NCBI GenBank assembly: GCA_951799445.1
Contig: OX637287.1
Span: 46,591,724 to 46,655,723 of the forward strand
DNA from: Pseudisothecium myosuroides
Taxonomy: Eukaryota; Streptophyta; Bryopsida; Hypnales; Lembophyllaceae
Direction: 5' to 3'
Length of the DNA: 64,000 nucleotides
Shown here in pieces: positions 49,600-61,368 of this stretch. Numbering within the stretch: the stretch's first letter is position 1; each line of letters opens with the position of its first letter. The translations under genes and the position numbers were made by a program. A model generated the notes under the pieces. It made no database searches. It was given only the letters and a program-made list of their open reading frames with translations, and was not told the origin of the DNA.

Positions 49600-50234
49600 T
49601 CAGTGAAGGAAGAAAGCAGCAACGCTCAACAAAGCGAATGCCGTGCTGGGGAGAATCGAGCTCGCCGAATTTGTTTTGGCCGTTGCGGGTGTATTTGGGG
49701 TAACAGGGGTCGGAGCCGCCGGTGCCTCCCCAGGTGTCTCCGAGGGTGAATCAGATGGGGTCATCACTACAATCACGCCGACACCAACAATCATCAGTTA
49801 ACAAACGTCAATTGAAAACATCGAGTTACAACTCAACCGCAACTTCAGTTGCAAAAGAAAAAAGCAAGATTGCTCTGATCACAGTCTGCATTAGACGATA
49901 TATCCCTCCTTTCCTTGCATATTTCGGCATTGTACAAAATCCAATGCAAAAGAAAACTGCAAGAGTACTCTAAGCTGCGCGATCTGCACGAACTGCAAGC
50001 GATGATCCCTCTTTTCAAGTTGACCTGTGTAGAGATATTGTAAGCACCTGGTGACAATTCAGGAGCATAAGGAGGAGGCACAGGTTCCATAATGGGAGCA
50101 CCCGTGGGCGGCATCACTGGGGCGCCCTCGGGAGCCATCGCGGGGGCGTGAATCGGTTGAGCAGCAACTTGAACGCACACGAAGGCCAGAAAACAGAAAG
50201 CAGCCGCAACAGACATGGTGTTGAAACGCGCCAT
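49600..50234 (-). CDS. GPI-anchored classical arabinogalactan protein (short)
   Basis: Arabinogalactan proteins are heavily glycosylated surface proteoglycans of the plasma membrane and wall. Minus-strand exons 50234-50048 and 49766-49600 join in phase at ELSP|VMTPS (intron 281 bases, GTGCTT...TTGTAG), giving 117 residues. Residues 1-26 are a signal peptide (VAAAFCFLAFVCVQVAAQ). The mature part is rich in Ala, Pro, Ser and Thr, with AP, PP, SP and TP pairs (HAPAMAPEGAP, GEAPAAPTPVTPNTPAT) where hydroxyproline-linked glycans would attach. The C-terminus, after small residues (NSASS), is a hydrophobic tail (FALLSVAAFFLH) typical of a GPI-anchor signal. The divisible-by-three join supports this donor; a second donor 23 bases downstream gives a less sensible product. 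A TTATATAC box lies about 60 bases upstream. No defect is seen. Confidence 0.8.
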
Positions 50235-50294
50235 TGCTTCGATTTCCAGCAGCGAAATTGAAATTCACTGCCGATCTCCTACAGAGACCTAAAA

Positions 50295-50302
50295 GTATAT
50301 AA
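50295..50302 (-). promoter_or_regulatory. TATA-like box of the arabinogalactan gene
   Basis: On the minus strand it reads TTATATAC about 60 bases before the ATG at 50234, leaving a short 5' UTR of about 30 bases. Confidence 0.45.
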
Positions 50303-51534
50303 GAAGAAACGATTGACAGCGAGATCGAGCAAGGATCGATTCTTTCAAAACTCGATCACCCCAGAATTGAACTCGAAGAACGAGAAGCTCTAAGGGTGGG
50401 TGGGGCAGTCTTCCAAACGAGCAAGAAGTACTGAACACCAAATGGCGAGGCGCAGGTGCGCGGCTGATATAGAGCAACAAAGGGCTTTAAAAAGCGCGGT
50501 ACAACTAGAGTCCGCGCGTTCTCGGGCCGCGTTCGTTGGCAGTCCATATGCATCAGGCTTCCAACCTGGCTTGCTGGCCGTCCCCCATGAATCCTGTGAA
50601 TCCTGTGCATCGCCCATGCATCGGCGCGGATGGATGGAAACAGGACCCGCCCACAATTGCACTGAACTCCACGAGCACGGCACTGTACGACTCATTCGCA
50701 CCATGCTATCTTCATGCTCGGAATCCCAGCAAAATTTCAACGCAATTTCAAACGCAACTCACATTTCTGATCCTCCGCCACTTCGAATTCTGAGATGCAG
50801 CGCATGACTCCCGATGCCTGTCGCGGGTTCTCGTCGAATTTCCTTCTTCAAGTATATATCATCGCTGCCATCGCTGAGTGTCGACGTACTATTTTTGTTA
50901 GTAGCATGTTTCGGTGTATTGTTCATGGCAATGTTGAGCATTTTTTATGAATTTGTGTGCATTTTTTAATGGATTTTCACCGTCCTTGTATCAGTTGCCG
51001 GCGATTTTTTGGCAAATTCGGCGTGCGACAGAGGTGCGGGCATTGTTTGCAGCGAATGGAGCGGGCGATCCGGGACTGGGAAGAGGAGAGGCTATTCGTG
51101 AGAACAGCTGATGCTGCGCACACAACTTAAGTTAGGCGTGAGCGGTAGGCGGGTTTCCCGTTTCGTGCGGCCTGCATGGTGGCCCTGCATGGTGGCCTCG
51201 ATGTTGACCGGGAGGTGACGGGGTTCCGTTCCGGGCGCGGAAAACTCGTCGGATGTAGCGGGGTACGGAATAGTGACGGCGTTCTCAATGGAACCTGCAT
51301 AACGTCCCTCCCAATAAATTACTAAATTTTCAATGGTTTATAATTAGAACTTGAAATTACTATCATTAGAAGTATATTCAAAAGTTCTCCACTTACATAC
51401 AAGAAAAATGATATCAAAATAAATTCCAACCTTCAAAAGCAAGATAAAAAATAAATAAATTATAAAGCCTGACAAATCATACTTAGGGCCTCCTCAATTC
51501 ACATTCAGTACAAGGGACTAACATCTAAAGATCA
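50303..51534. other. Intergenic; overlapping GC-rich open frames rejected
   Basis: 50400-50810 is GC-richer and open on both strands, but no frame shows motifs, signal or splice context. 50950-51300 also has raised GC. The rest is AT-rich. No gene is called. Confidence 0.35.
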
Positions 51535-53264
51535 CTAGACTAAAATTGGTAAATAGTGTTGGCTACACTAATTGTCAACAATAACACTAATTGTGATTTG
51601 CAAGGTTAGTGTTAGAACATTATTTACCCATTCTAACACTATTTTAGCTCTATAGTAAAATTTGGTCATTTCAACATTTTTACGAGAGTGCATTTAGTGT
51701 TAGATGGGAACAAAATATAGAAATTGGAATGGTGGGGAAAAAGCGGTATATGAAATGTTGAAATAAGCAATGAAATGCTGAAATAGGCAATGAAATGTTG
51801 AAATAGACAATGAGATGCTGAAATGTTGAAATAAATAATGAAATGTTGAAATGCTGAAATTTTTATAGTGTATGTATAAGTTGCTAAATAGAGCAACAAT
51901 CAAAAACACAACATAATAATCCTAGCTGTAGGCCAATAAATTAAAGGAAAAATATAGTAAAATATCAAAAAGGATTTTTAAACTGCCCTATTGAAATTGG
52001 ACAGTTCTTGCCCTTGGAAGTATTGTAAATGTTTTGCAATTATCTCTTGGAGATGTAGAAACAATTATCCTACACTCCAAGATCCATCAAATCCTAATGC
52101 CAAGCCACAACGAATCATTGCTTTTCTAGCATAGGACATGTTGTCACCATCCACCTCTTGATTAACAGTGGTCAAATTCCCTGGATGAAAATCCCTTTCG
52201 CAAGCCCCCCAAATGGTAGGCGGTGTACATTTCAATTTGAAGCTCCTTTTCAGGGCTACAAGTCAAACGACCACGTTAGGATAGAAGGATTATATTGTAG
52301 TTATCCATGAACTGATTGACCCAATTCGCTGTGATTTTGTTGACCAACAAAACATTGTCTTTGGGATCGACAGAATGGGCTGTGAAAATGGACTCAGGAG
52401 CTACAAGAATGGAAAGGGTCAATTCACGAAGTAGCTGAGAGGAAAATTTGACACCTGATTTGCAAAGGCGGTTGAATTCTTCAAGTAATATAAGGTACAA
52501 ATATTGCACCCATTGGCTCTTCTTTTAGCCTCGACCTAGTCTTGCCTTTGGAGAATGGTGCCTCCTTTTGCCCAAACGGCTTCGGCTACAAGAGAATGGA
52601 GTGATAGGACCTGCAATATCTTCATGGAATTGGTGACGTTGCTGCCACCATCGGCTGGCTTTCATGAGGTTGGCACGGCGTTGGCCAGGGAAGTGTTCTG
52701 GAAATGCTTGAATGACCCGACCATTGAGGCCAGCCAAGCGGGAGGCGGTCCATGGTTGGCTACAAAAAAATAGTAAAAATGTGGCTGTAAAAAAAAAGTG
52801 GCAACCAAAAAAAACACTATTTTTCAGAGGAAATAGAGGAGAGAAAGACAAATCCAATGGTGTCATCCAATGTTCAATCACATACCTCTATAAAAAGATA
52901 TAGGCGTTGGAAGTTTGAAATCAAGCAGCGGGAAACCACGGAGTATATCCCCCCCGGTGGAATGAGCGCCCTTGATGGACCGGAGAGCTCTCCACCTCTC
53001 CTCGCAATCTCTCCAAGGCGGTCACCGAATAAGGGAAGAGCGGGGTAAGGAAGCAAGCGAAAAAGAAAGTTTTCTAGAGAAGGGAGCGCCATAATTTGAT
53101 GGCGGGAGGCGGACATTACAGTTTCCCAAGGAAGGGCCAGAGGTTGATGGCGGGAGTTAAGTGCCCCTACACTATTTACATATAAGTTGGAAAATAGTGT
53201 TGGGAGTAAAAAACAGGGAACAACACTAATTATCACCCAACACTATTTACCAATTTTAGTGTAG
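51535..53264 (-). mobile_element. TIR element with a wrecked pogo-like transposase
   Basis: Inverted ends CTAGACTAAAATTGGTAAAT and the complement of CTACACTAAAATTGGTAAAT (TIR of about 28 bases) enclose 1.7 kb. On the minus strand, remnants read in order: RLAGLNGRVIQAFPEHFPGQ followed by RRANLMKASRWWQQRH (about 52730-52620), then LLRELTLSIL...KITANWVNQFMDNYNI (52509-52276), then beyond a stop RGRLTCSPEKELQIEMYTAY (about 52270-52190), then in another frame SYARKAMIRCGLALGFDGSW. The HTH-like order and the QFMDNYNI segment resemble the N-terminal half of pogo/Tigger-like transposases; the DDE core is missing, so it looks internally deleted. A tandem repeat occupies 51751-51860. No clear TA duplication is visible at the ends. 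Confidence 0.6.
51751..51860. repeat. Short tandem repeat, 20-base unit
   Basis: TGAAATGTTGAAATAAGCAA and close variants, about five units with one 28-base unit, inside the pogo-like element. Confidence 0.85.
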
Positions 53265-53485
53265 CCTTGTGAGGAATCCTACAAAGTTCTAGAGTAGGTG
53301 TTGTTATGCAACACAAAGCCGCCATCAACAACCTCAAATCAAGTTTGTCGCACGAACAAATGAAGGTTGATGTGGAGTTAAAAGTAGAAAAAAACATGTA
53401 ACAATGAATTTTGGAAAAGTAGACAAACGGATCCACCAGCTCCTTGCCATTGCTACCTATCACTCCAAGCCCATCGAAAATGCTT

Positions 53486-54185
53486 CTAACCCCTAAAGTT
53501 CAAGTGTCTTTATGAGGGACAAAATGAACTTTGAGTAGGCTCCTATGATCTCAATTTTTATCCTAATTTTTTGAAACTTTTTTCTTAGATAGGGAAGTAC
53601 ATTGCTTCTGTGGAAATATAATTTTCATTTCAATTTGTACTTGGGAGCAGAAATTATGCTCCAATAACCTCAAAACAACCAAGACTGGACAACAAAATAA
53701 ATCTATAAAAGTTTAAAATAAAAAAATTTTAATTAGTTTTTCCTTCAATCTTATACTAACTTTTACTTAAAAAAAAATTTAAAAACGAAAATCAAATAAA
53801 TATGTATGTATGTATGTATTATGTATGTGTGTGTGTGTTTAATTTTTTCCTAGATTATCAACTCAAATCTCCAACACGAATTTTTTAAATAAAAATCTTT
53901 AGTGCAAAAATTTGAAGTTCAAAACATTCAAAGTAAAATAATCTTGTCATAGAAGGTGCACAAAAAAAAATGTTTTTTTTCACTTTGAATACAAATATCT
54001 TGCAATCTATCATTCTATGCAATGAAAGATTTTGAAATTTCTTCTACACATTCTTATATTCTAATACAAGATCCAAAATTAAATATGCAAAAAATAAAAT
54101 TATAAAGTTTTTACCTCTTTGCAATAGAAATGATAGTTTTGAGTGTTTTTTTGATGAAATTTTGAGCCTTGTTATTATGGTTTAA
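53486..54185. mobile_element. TTAA/CCCCTAAA element, decayed copy E7
   Basis: The left end reads CTAA then CCCCTAAAGTTCAAGTG, with GCTCCTATGATCTCAATTTT behind it as in E2. The right part (54120-54185) is the complement of the E6 left-end region (AAACACTCAAAACTATCATT) but the terminal TTTAGGGG is gone. A TATG/GT microsatellite lies inside at 53802-53839. It is inverted relative to E6 and non-coding. Confidence 0.6.
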
Positions 54186-55323
54186 GAAAGCAAAATCATC
54201 CCAATGACACAATAATATATGGATATAATTGTAATTGTTTCTAATTTACATAAATGATCTTAAAAGTCACTAATTTGTAACAAATTTGGTTGATAAGTAA
54301 TCTTGAATGTAAATTTAGTTAAACAAGTTAGTTTGTCGTTAGACTCTAATAAGGTGTTCAGCAAGTTCTTCAATAACGTATTCAAAAAGTTCTTTGCCAA
54401 ATGATGGTACAATGTGCAACATTTGCTTTCATTTGTATGGTCCTAAGGATGGATGGAGTTTGGGTACGTGTCGACATGTGTTCCTTCCCAATATCTCCTT
54501 CCCTATATAGTTGTAAGAAAGAGATGTCCAAAGTGTAAGGCTCTTTTTCATAAATGCTTGTACCAAATGTATGGCCTCAATAGGGACACGCCCTAGTATT
54601 ATGAATACAATGAAGAGAATTTGCTCAACAAACGAATGGAGAAAGACTAGGGGACGGATATGCAGTGATATTGGAGGTGGAATCACCATGCCAAGGATCT
54701 TCCTATGCAAAGTGTTTCAAGAGTGGAGTTTGAAAATGACAACCAAGTAACAATGTGTAGCAGAGCCATCCATCCAAACTATAAGGGGTCTCGGAAATTT
54801 TTTCTGCACAATTGATTGGTGACCATTGGTACTTTGATCTAAATGTTTTTATAAGAGAACTACATCAAGATAGCAACCTACTATTCAACTCAATAAGAAA
54901 TTGCATGGGAATTGCAAAACAAATGACTAGAGAAGAAGAAAATTGTGCTGCACGTAATGTAAAGTTCTATTAGAGGAGATTTGAGCCTCCGGAAGATTGT
55001 TTCAAGGTTGTTCTCATTGCTGGGAACCAGTCCCTTGCTGTCAAAATTAAAAAAAATTAAAATTTAAAATTTAAAAATTTAAAGAACATTAAAAAAATAT
55101 TTTAAAAAATAATTAATTAATAATATCTGACGTGGCAGTCTCTCGGCCACGTCAAATTGATGATTTGGCAGCGTTCCTAGAGTTCCTACAGTCCGGGAAC
55201 TCGCAATCTTCTAAAGGTGCAAAAATCCTCTAATGCATAAAAACTAGTGGGAGGGGCAGAGGAAGTAGAAGCAATATTATTAGATGAAATTAGAGATCAT
55301 TGAGGATATAGGTGGATACCAAT
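54186..55323. other. Intergenic, no gene recognised
   Basis: AT-rich DNA. GTCCGGGAACTC followed by TCTTCTAA (about 55190-55215) recurs near 59086-59125 inside the CACTA-type element, hinting at a shared fragment. No coding signal. Confidence 0.35.
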
Positions 55324-55602
55324 GATGCTAGTATGTGAGTATGTGAATATGTATATAAATAGATCATATCTTACAACCATTGAAGGTGCTTATAATATAA
55401 GCATCTATAATATAGGTATTTATAACATAGTTACACTATAATCATGGAAGTTTTCTATAATAAAAGCATCTATAATATAAATATTTATAATATAGTTACA
55501 GTATAATCATGGAAGGTTTTCATAATATAGATACTTGTAACATAGGTGTGTAGTCTTCTAGGCTCATGGGTCCACGCTCCTAGGCTCACATAATAGCAAT
55601 CC
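55324..55602. mobile_element. GGTGCTA MITE, copy 3 (diverged)
   Basis: Ends GATGCTAGTATGTGAG and the complement of GATTGCTATTATGTGAGC. The internal CTATAATATA words are expanded by a duplication of about 90 bases, making it longer than copies 1 and 2. Confidence 0.65.
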
Positions 55603-55889
55603 TTGTTTACTAGTTGTATATAGTGTACATTGTCAAATTTTGACAACTTCTTTGCATGTGTAAATATTTCTTTGAAATAAAAAAGGATTTGAACATATTT
55701 ATTGTGTAGTAATTCTCATTTTTCATCTTGCAACTCTCTTTTGGAATTGTCTCACAAGGCCTTCCTTGAACCCTATAAGGCTATAACCCCTTTGTAAGTT
55801 CCAATATGTGAAAATATTTCCATGAAATGTAACCAAACTCTCTCTCAACAGGCCTTTCCTAAATTGTGAATTTTGAGTCCGATTAGAAG

Positions 55890-58070
55890 GACCATCCACT
55901 TCACCCGTCCATCCTAAAAGGCCCATCAAGACCATCCATTGGGGCCATCCATTAAGACGAGCATTAAGACCATCCATTGAAACCATTGATCAGGATTGTC
56001 CACAAGGATATTCCATTGAGACACTACATCATGTAGGCCATCCAAAGAATTTGTCCGGAGGCCCACCCACTCAATCCATCCTTCTAGTAAGTTTGTCTTT
56101 TTAGTAAGTCCATTTACAAAGTCCATCCGCAAAATCCATCTGACATTAGAATCGCGACTACTATCACCCAGTTTGTCGGCCACGATAATTTAATTACAAA
56201 TTCTGACAAGGAATATTCAATCTAAATAGACTTTTTTTGAAGTTCATGTGCATCTAGCCTATACTTTTATTTTTATGTTGTCTAAGTTAAGGGACACTTG
56301 CACTTGGTGTCAGTGAATGAGCAAATGATGGAAGAGCAACTGGCAGTTGCACTTGCTGTAATGGAAGAACAAGTGCCTAACTAGCACTTGCAATTTTTGG
56401 GGTGCAATATATATGATGGCCTTTTGCCTGCAAGTATGATGCAAATTTAGTTGTGGACAAAAAATTGTGGATGGAGTGCGCAAATTCATTGGCGGTCCGG
56501 AAAGACTCATGTATGGAGTGGCAAAGGAGGTTATAGAAGCACATCACATAGTCAAATTTAAAAAATCAAAACCAGTGGCACAAAAGATCTTAGCAACCTT
56601 TGCAATTCTTATGTCCTTGATGGCATTGGAATCTACAAAGAAGGCAAGGACCACTGAAGGTAAATGAACTCAAGTAAGAAGTGCACAAGCAATTTCATGA
56701 GGTGCACAAGAACATTCAAAAAGTGAACAAGAACATACGAAGTTACGAACTACATTCAAGAACGGACAAGAACATTCAAGAAGCGAACAATAACATTCAA
56801 GAAGAGAATTTGGAGTTGAAATTGGAGATTAAAGATGAGTGAAGATAGACGAGGAGAATATTGCAAAGGATTTGAGCTGTTTAAAAACAGTAGTCATTAC
56901 AACAAACTATTTGAGCCATTAGAAACAACAGCCATTACAGCAAACATTGAACTTTATTTAATTTGGCGTAAAGAGTGATCATGATTGTTTGACCTCTACA
57001 AGCAATCATCTATAGCGTTAAATTGTAATCTTTATAGTAGTTGTTTGAAAAAGAAAATACATTAAGTTTTTAGTTTCCAAATGTACGGATTATCGTTGGC
57101 CGTCTATAGGGTCCATCCGAAGGTCCATCCATTCAATTTGTCCTTGTAGTGAGTCTGCCTTTCTAGTGAGTTTGTCTTTCTAGTGAGTTCGTCCTTCCAA
57201 TGAATCCATCCACTGAGTCTATCCTTCCAATGAGTCCATCCACATAGTCTGTCCAACGTCTTTGTCTATTCGGATCGCAACTACTATCATCTAGTTTCTG
57301 GCCTGTGATAACTTAATTACCCTAGCCAACAAACCTGACAAGGAATATTTGATGTAGATAGACACATGGTTTGAATTCTAACGTTTCAACGAACATTCTG
57401 ACGTCTAGGCGTGAAGTGACACTAAAATCCCTATTTGAACAAGAGCACCCGTCTACTCGGATATAGACTTTTTTTGAAGTTCATGCATCTAGCTTATACT
57501 TTTCTTTCTATTCTATCTAAGTTAAGTGGCACTTGTACTTGGTGTTAGTGGAAGAGAAGTGTCTAATTGGCACTTGCAATTTTTTTGGAACAATATATAT
57601 GATGGCCTTCCAATGGGAGCTATGGCACAAATTTAACGGCGAACAAAAAATTGCAAAAGGAGTGCGCAAATTCAGTGGTGGTCCGGAAATTGTGGAAGGA
57701 ATGGAAGTTGGCTAGAAAGGACTCCTATATAGAGTGGCAAAGGAAATTATAGAAGCACAACTCGGAGTTGAATTTTAAAAACCAAAACCAATTAACGGCA
57801 CAAAAAATCTTAGTGACCCTTGCAATTCTTGTGTCCTTGATGGCATTGGATTCTACAAGGAAAGCAAGGTTCGAGGTAAATGAACTCAAGGAAAAAGTAT
57901 ACAAGCAGTTTCTTGAAGTGCACAAGAACATTCAAGAACTGAATTTGGAGTTGACAATGCAAATTAAAGATGTGAAGATAGACGTGGAGAATAATGAATG
58001 TAAATCTATTAAACAAGTTAGTTTATTGTTAAACTCTTATAAGGTGTTCAAAAAGTAATTCAAAAAGTTT
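55890..58070 (+). pseudogene. Tandemly duplicated membrane/coiled-coil gene fragment
   Basis: Two direct copies, about 55890-56890 and 57100-58070, diverged by indels. Each begins with a CCATCC/GTCC-type minisatellite (for example 57118-57260), then CTATCAYCYAGTTT, then a coding stretch. Copy 1 frame (56467-56667): VRKFIGGPERLMYG, then a hydrophobic segment KILATFAILMSLMALES. Copy 2: VRKFSGGPE, a stop, then in another frame KILVTLAILVSLMALDS and a long charged helix (NELKEKVYKQFLEVHKNIQELNLEL). In copy 1 the helix-encoding DNA is expanded into repeats of GAACAAGAACATTCAAGAA (56690-56815). I do not recognise the family; the layout is like the 112-residue protein at 22853-23191. Broken frames suggest pseudogenes, but unseen introns could restore them. 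Confidence 0.5.
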
Positions 58071-58584
58071 TAACAAGTGATTGACAATTTGTTGTAACCT
58101 ATGTTTTGCTTCCAACTTTGCAAAGTTAACAAACAATTAGCTTTTAAGCCCTTAAAGCTTAGATTGTGAATCTTCAAAAATCATTACCTTAATTAAGATG
58201 ATACTCTTGTCTTTATTTACAATTTCCATTAAAATTAGCTTTAAGCAATAAGTTTTTTTAATCACCTAAAAAATGATTTTGATGAATAGTGCAAAAAATT
58301 TGTAATATTGAATATTCTAAAAAAATTCCAATTCCTATTTGGCTTTAGTAGGTAAGAGTATAAAACAAATCTAATCAAATTTTTGACACTAAATACGTCT
58401 TTTTTCAAGTTGTTATCAAATAGCTAGTGCAATTGTATGAATGGCAATTACTACCACTTTACAATACATTGTGTGACAAATGAGCTCAAAACAATGAATG
58501 AATTAATTGCATTTTATTTTTGTTACATAACCCTCACATTTTTTTTATTACATAACCCCACCCCACCCCCCATACTTGTATTTT

Positions 58585-59375
58585 CACTATAAGAAACCCT
58601 TGTTTTAGCATTAGAAAAAACTTTAGCCCTTAGGAGGTCTGCTTCCCTTTGAGACTTTTGGGGAGTTCCCCACAGTGGAACAATGGCCACTATTCATCAT
58701 CAATGATGAATAGTGGCCACAATAAAAAAATTATTTAAAAATTATTAAAATTATTAAAATTATTATTAAAAATATTAAAAATATTATTAAAAATATTAAA
58801 AATATTATTAAAAATATTAAAAATATTATTAAAAATATTAAAATAATTATTAAAATAATATTAAAATAATCATTTAGGCTGACGAGGATAATTTTGGCCA
58901 CATTAGATTTGAGAATTTTAAAATTTTGTATTTATTTTAATAATAATATTTTTAAATATTATTTAAATTATAATATTGAACTGTCTCGCACAGAGCAAGC
59001 CCTCCAGTTTGCTAGCCAAAAAAAAATATTAAAAAAAATATATATTTTTATTTTTTTCGTTATTTCAGCCAGCGCTCCCTGTTGTCCGGGAACTCACAGC
59101 CCTTCCAAGGGCTCATATTTCTTCTAATGGGTGACAAGCCCTAATTTTTTATGACGGATTTTAGGTAATGTCAATGTTGACAATCTAAAATTTTTATGTC
59201 AACAAAAATGTCCAACATAACATCAATGTTGACATAAAAACATTGGATTGTCAATATTGACGTTACGGTGTACATTTTGTTGACATAAAAAATTTGGATT
59301 GTTAACATTGACATCATCTAAAATCCGTCATAAAAAATTAGGGCTCATCACTTAAAACGGGGGGTTCTTATAGTG
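58585..59375. mobile_element. CACTA-type element with internal hairpin
   Basis: Ends CACTATAAGAAACCCTTG and the complement of CACTATAAGAACCCCCCG, flanked by TTT on both sides (58582-58584, 59376-59378). The interior holds an AT tandem repeat (58738-58876) and a near-perfect hairpin (59137-59345, centre 59241) homologous to the 196-base MITE at 16684-16879. It is non-coding. It may be a larger parent form, or a MITE that captured extra DNA. Confidence 0.8.
58738..58876. repeat. AT-only tandem repeat
   Basis: Units of about 21 bases built from ATTATTAAAAATATTAAAA, repeated six to seven times inside the CACTA-type element. Confidence 0.8.
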
Positions 59376-59997
59376 TTTTCAAGATGCAGGATGAGTGCAA
59401 TTGATATGGGATATATGGCACCATTGTATCCGTATCTGTATTTGAATAGGTGCATATATACTTGTATGTATTATGTGTTTGTATCTATATTATTATCATA
59501 TACTCCGTATATCCGTATTCTAAAACCATATTTGTATTTGTATTCCATATCGTATTCCGTATCCTATATCCGAAGGCCAAGATTTGACAGCTGACATCAA
59601 TAGCTTCAATTTTTTTGAAAGATCAGTGGTAGGGGGGGGGCAATTATTTTCAAAAAATTTAATCAACGACCTTCAAATCCCGGTTTTCCATCAGCGGTGG
59701 CGGGGGATACATTTATTGAATCAATTAATCAATGGCTATTGTTTCCCTTAACCCGGGGAGGGGGGCTTTACAGGGGTGTGCAGCCATTTTTTGGTACATT
59801 GTCAGCTAGCTAGTGCAAATTTTTTATTTCTACTTGTGTAATGTAATCAAACACATTGTTGTATACTGAACTTATACTGAATCTTCAAAATATGTGTTGT
59901 CATTTAAAACTTTCATCATTATCCCATTTGGATAGAATTTACAAGAGTAAAAAATGACACCTTCAAAATGTAAATCACCTACACCTCAATCTTCATA
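59376..59997. other. Intergenic, no gene recognised
   Basis: Pyrimidine-purine rich TAT/GTATCCGTAT stretches (59400-59580) and two G-runs. No gene. Confidence 0.4.
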
Positions 59998-60921
59998 TTA
60001 ACCCCTAGAGGACTAGTTTGTTATTTTTAGCGATATAGCGATTTTAAACAAGTACCTATGACTAGAAGTTTGCATATTTTAGGCTGAAATTTTAATAGAA
60101 GGTGGGGACGAGGAATATCTTTCATATGCACTAATTCCATAATATTTGGAAATATGAATCAAAAATTATGGCGTGATATGTTGTTTGTTTCTTAACTTGG
60201 GCAATCTAGGCAAATAAAAATAATCACTTTTTTCAAAAACAAAACTTTGAAATTAGTTTTCTAGATTTATATAAATGTGGAAAGCTTTTAATCATTCCAT
60301 TTTGATCAATGAGTCAAAATTTATGAAGAATTAGTTTGCGGGCAGTTATGAATTCTCTACTCTAAAATAAACTTTGAAGTCGTTTTTTTCACTCAATTTT
60401 CAATATTTTTTGAAAAAAATAAAACCATAGGATGTAGATTGTTTATAACAACATTATAGCCATTGGAATTGACATTTTTCAATTCCATAATTAAATTCTT
60501 AACAATCTTGTATTTTGAATCATTCTCTACTTCTTCCTACTTACTATTTTTTTCCTATATGTTGTACAATTCCAAATGATTTGAAAATTTTTAAGCATGT
60601 AGCCAACTTGTTTAGTAAAAAGAATTCAAAGATTGAAGCACCACCATTTTGGACATTTTTTCATACAAATGTGACCTTGTGAAGTGCTGTTTTTCACAAG
60701 GACAAAAAAGGATTTTTGCCAAATCAAACACTAATATCTCCCAATCCACACGGTGGAAAATTTTGAAATTTTTCCCCCATCTTCTAAAACTAGCATACTA
60801 TAAGATCCTACGGTTTAATGTGTTCAAAAATGTTTTTTTCCTAAAATTTGGTACTTGTACTAGAAGTGGCAGTTTTGGAGCGTTTTTGGTGAAAACATAG
60901 TCAAAGAACTTTAGGGGTTAA
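59998..60921. mobile_element. TTAA/CCCCTAAA element, copy E8
   Basis: A 916-base element, TTAA at 59998-60001 and 60918-60921, ends CCCCTAGAGGACTAG and the complement of CCCCTAAAGTTCTTTG. It contains the family block AAGCTTTTAATCATTCCATT followed by TGAGTCAAAATTTATGA. It is non-coding. Confidence 0.75.
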
Positions 60922-61368
60922 ACCAAACTAAATTAATGGAGTAGGAGGGGGAAAGAAATTATATAATGGAATTAAATTTTTTTTTCTTAGATAAATGTAT
61001 AAAAATAATCTATTGGAACAGAAGATGTTAAAATGTACTACGTAATATACATCATTTGCAAATTGATAATTATACTCAATCAAATTTTAAAAATGATATG
61101 GTAAAATGAACAATATTGGTAAAAAACAACTAGGTGCTTATTTTGCTTAGTGATGTTTTTGCATTAATTTTAGCTCAATGTATCCAAAAGTAAATGAAAC
61201 TCCATTAAAATCAATTGTAAGAATGAAAAAAATTGTATATATAGTCTTCCATTGACATGAGATATATACAAATAATTGAAAAGTTAGTGTCTAAATTGAA
61301 AAATGATATAAAATTTTGAATTATTTATATCTTAAATTTTTTTCAAAAGAATATAAATGATAAAAATT

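Noticed and set aside
50390..50807. Overlapping frames of 116-135 codons on both strands
   Set aside because: GC-rich open stretch with no motifs or start context; too little to call a gene.
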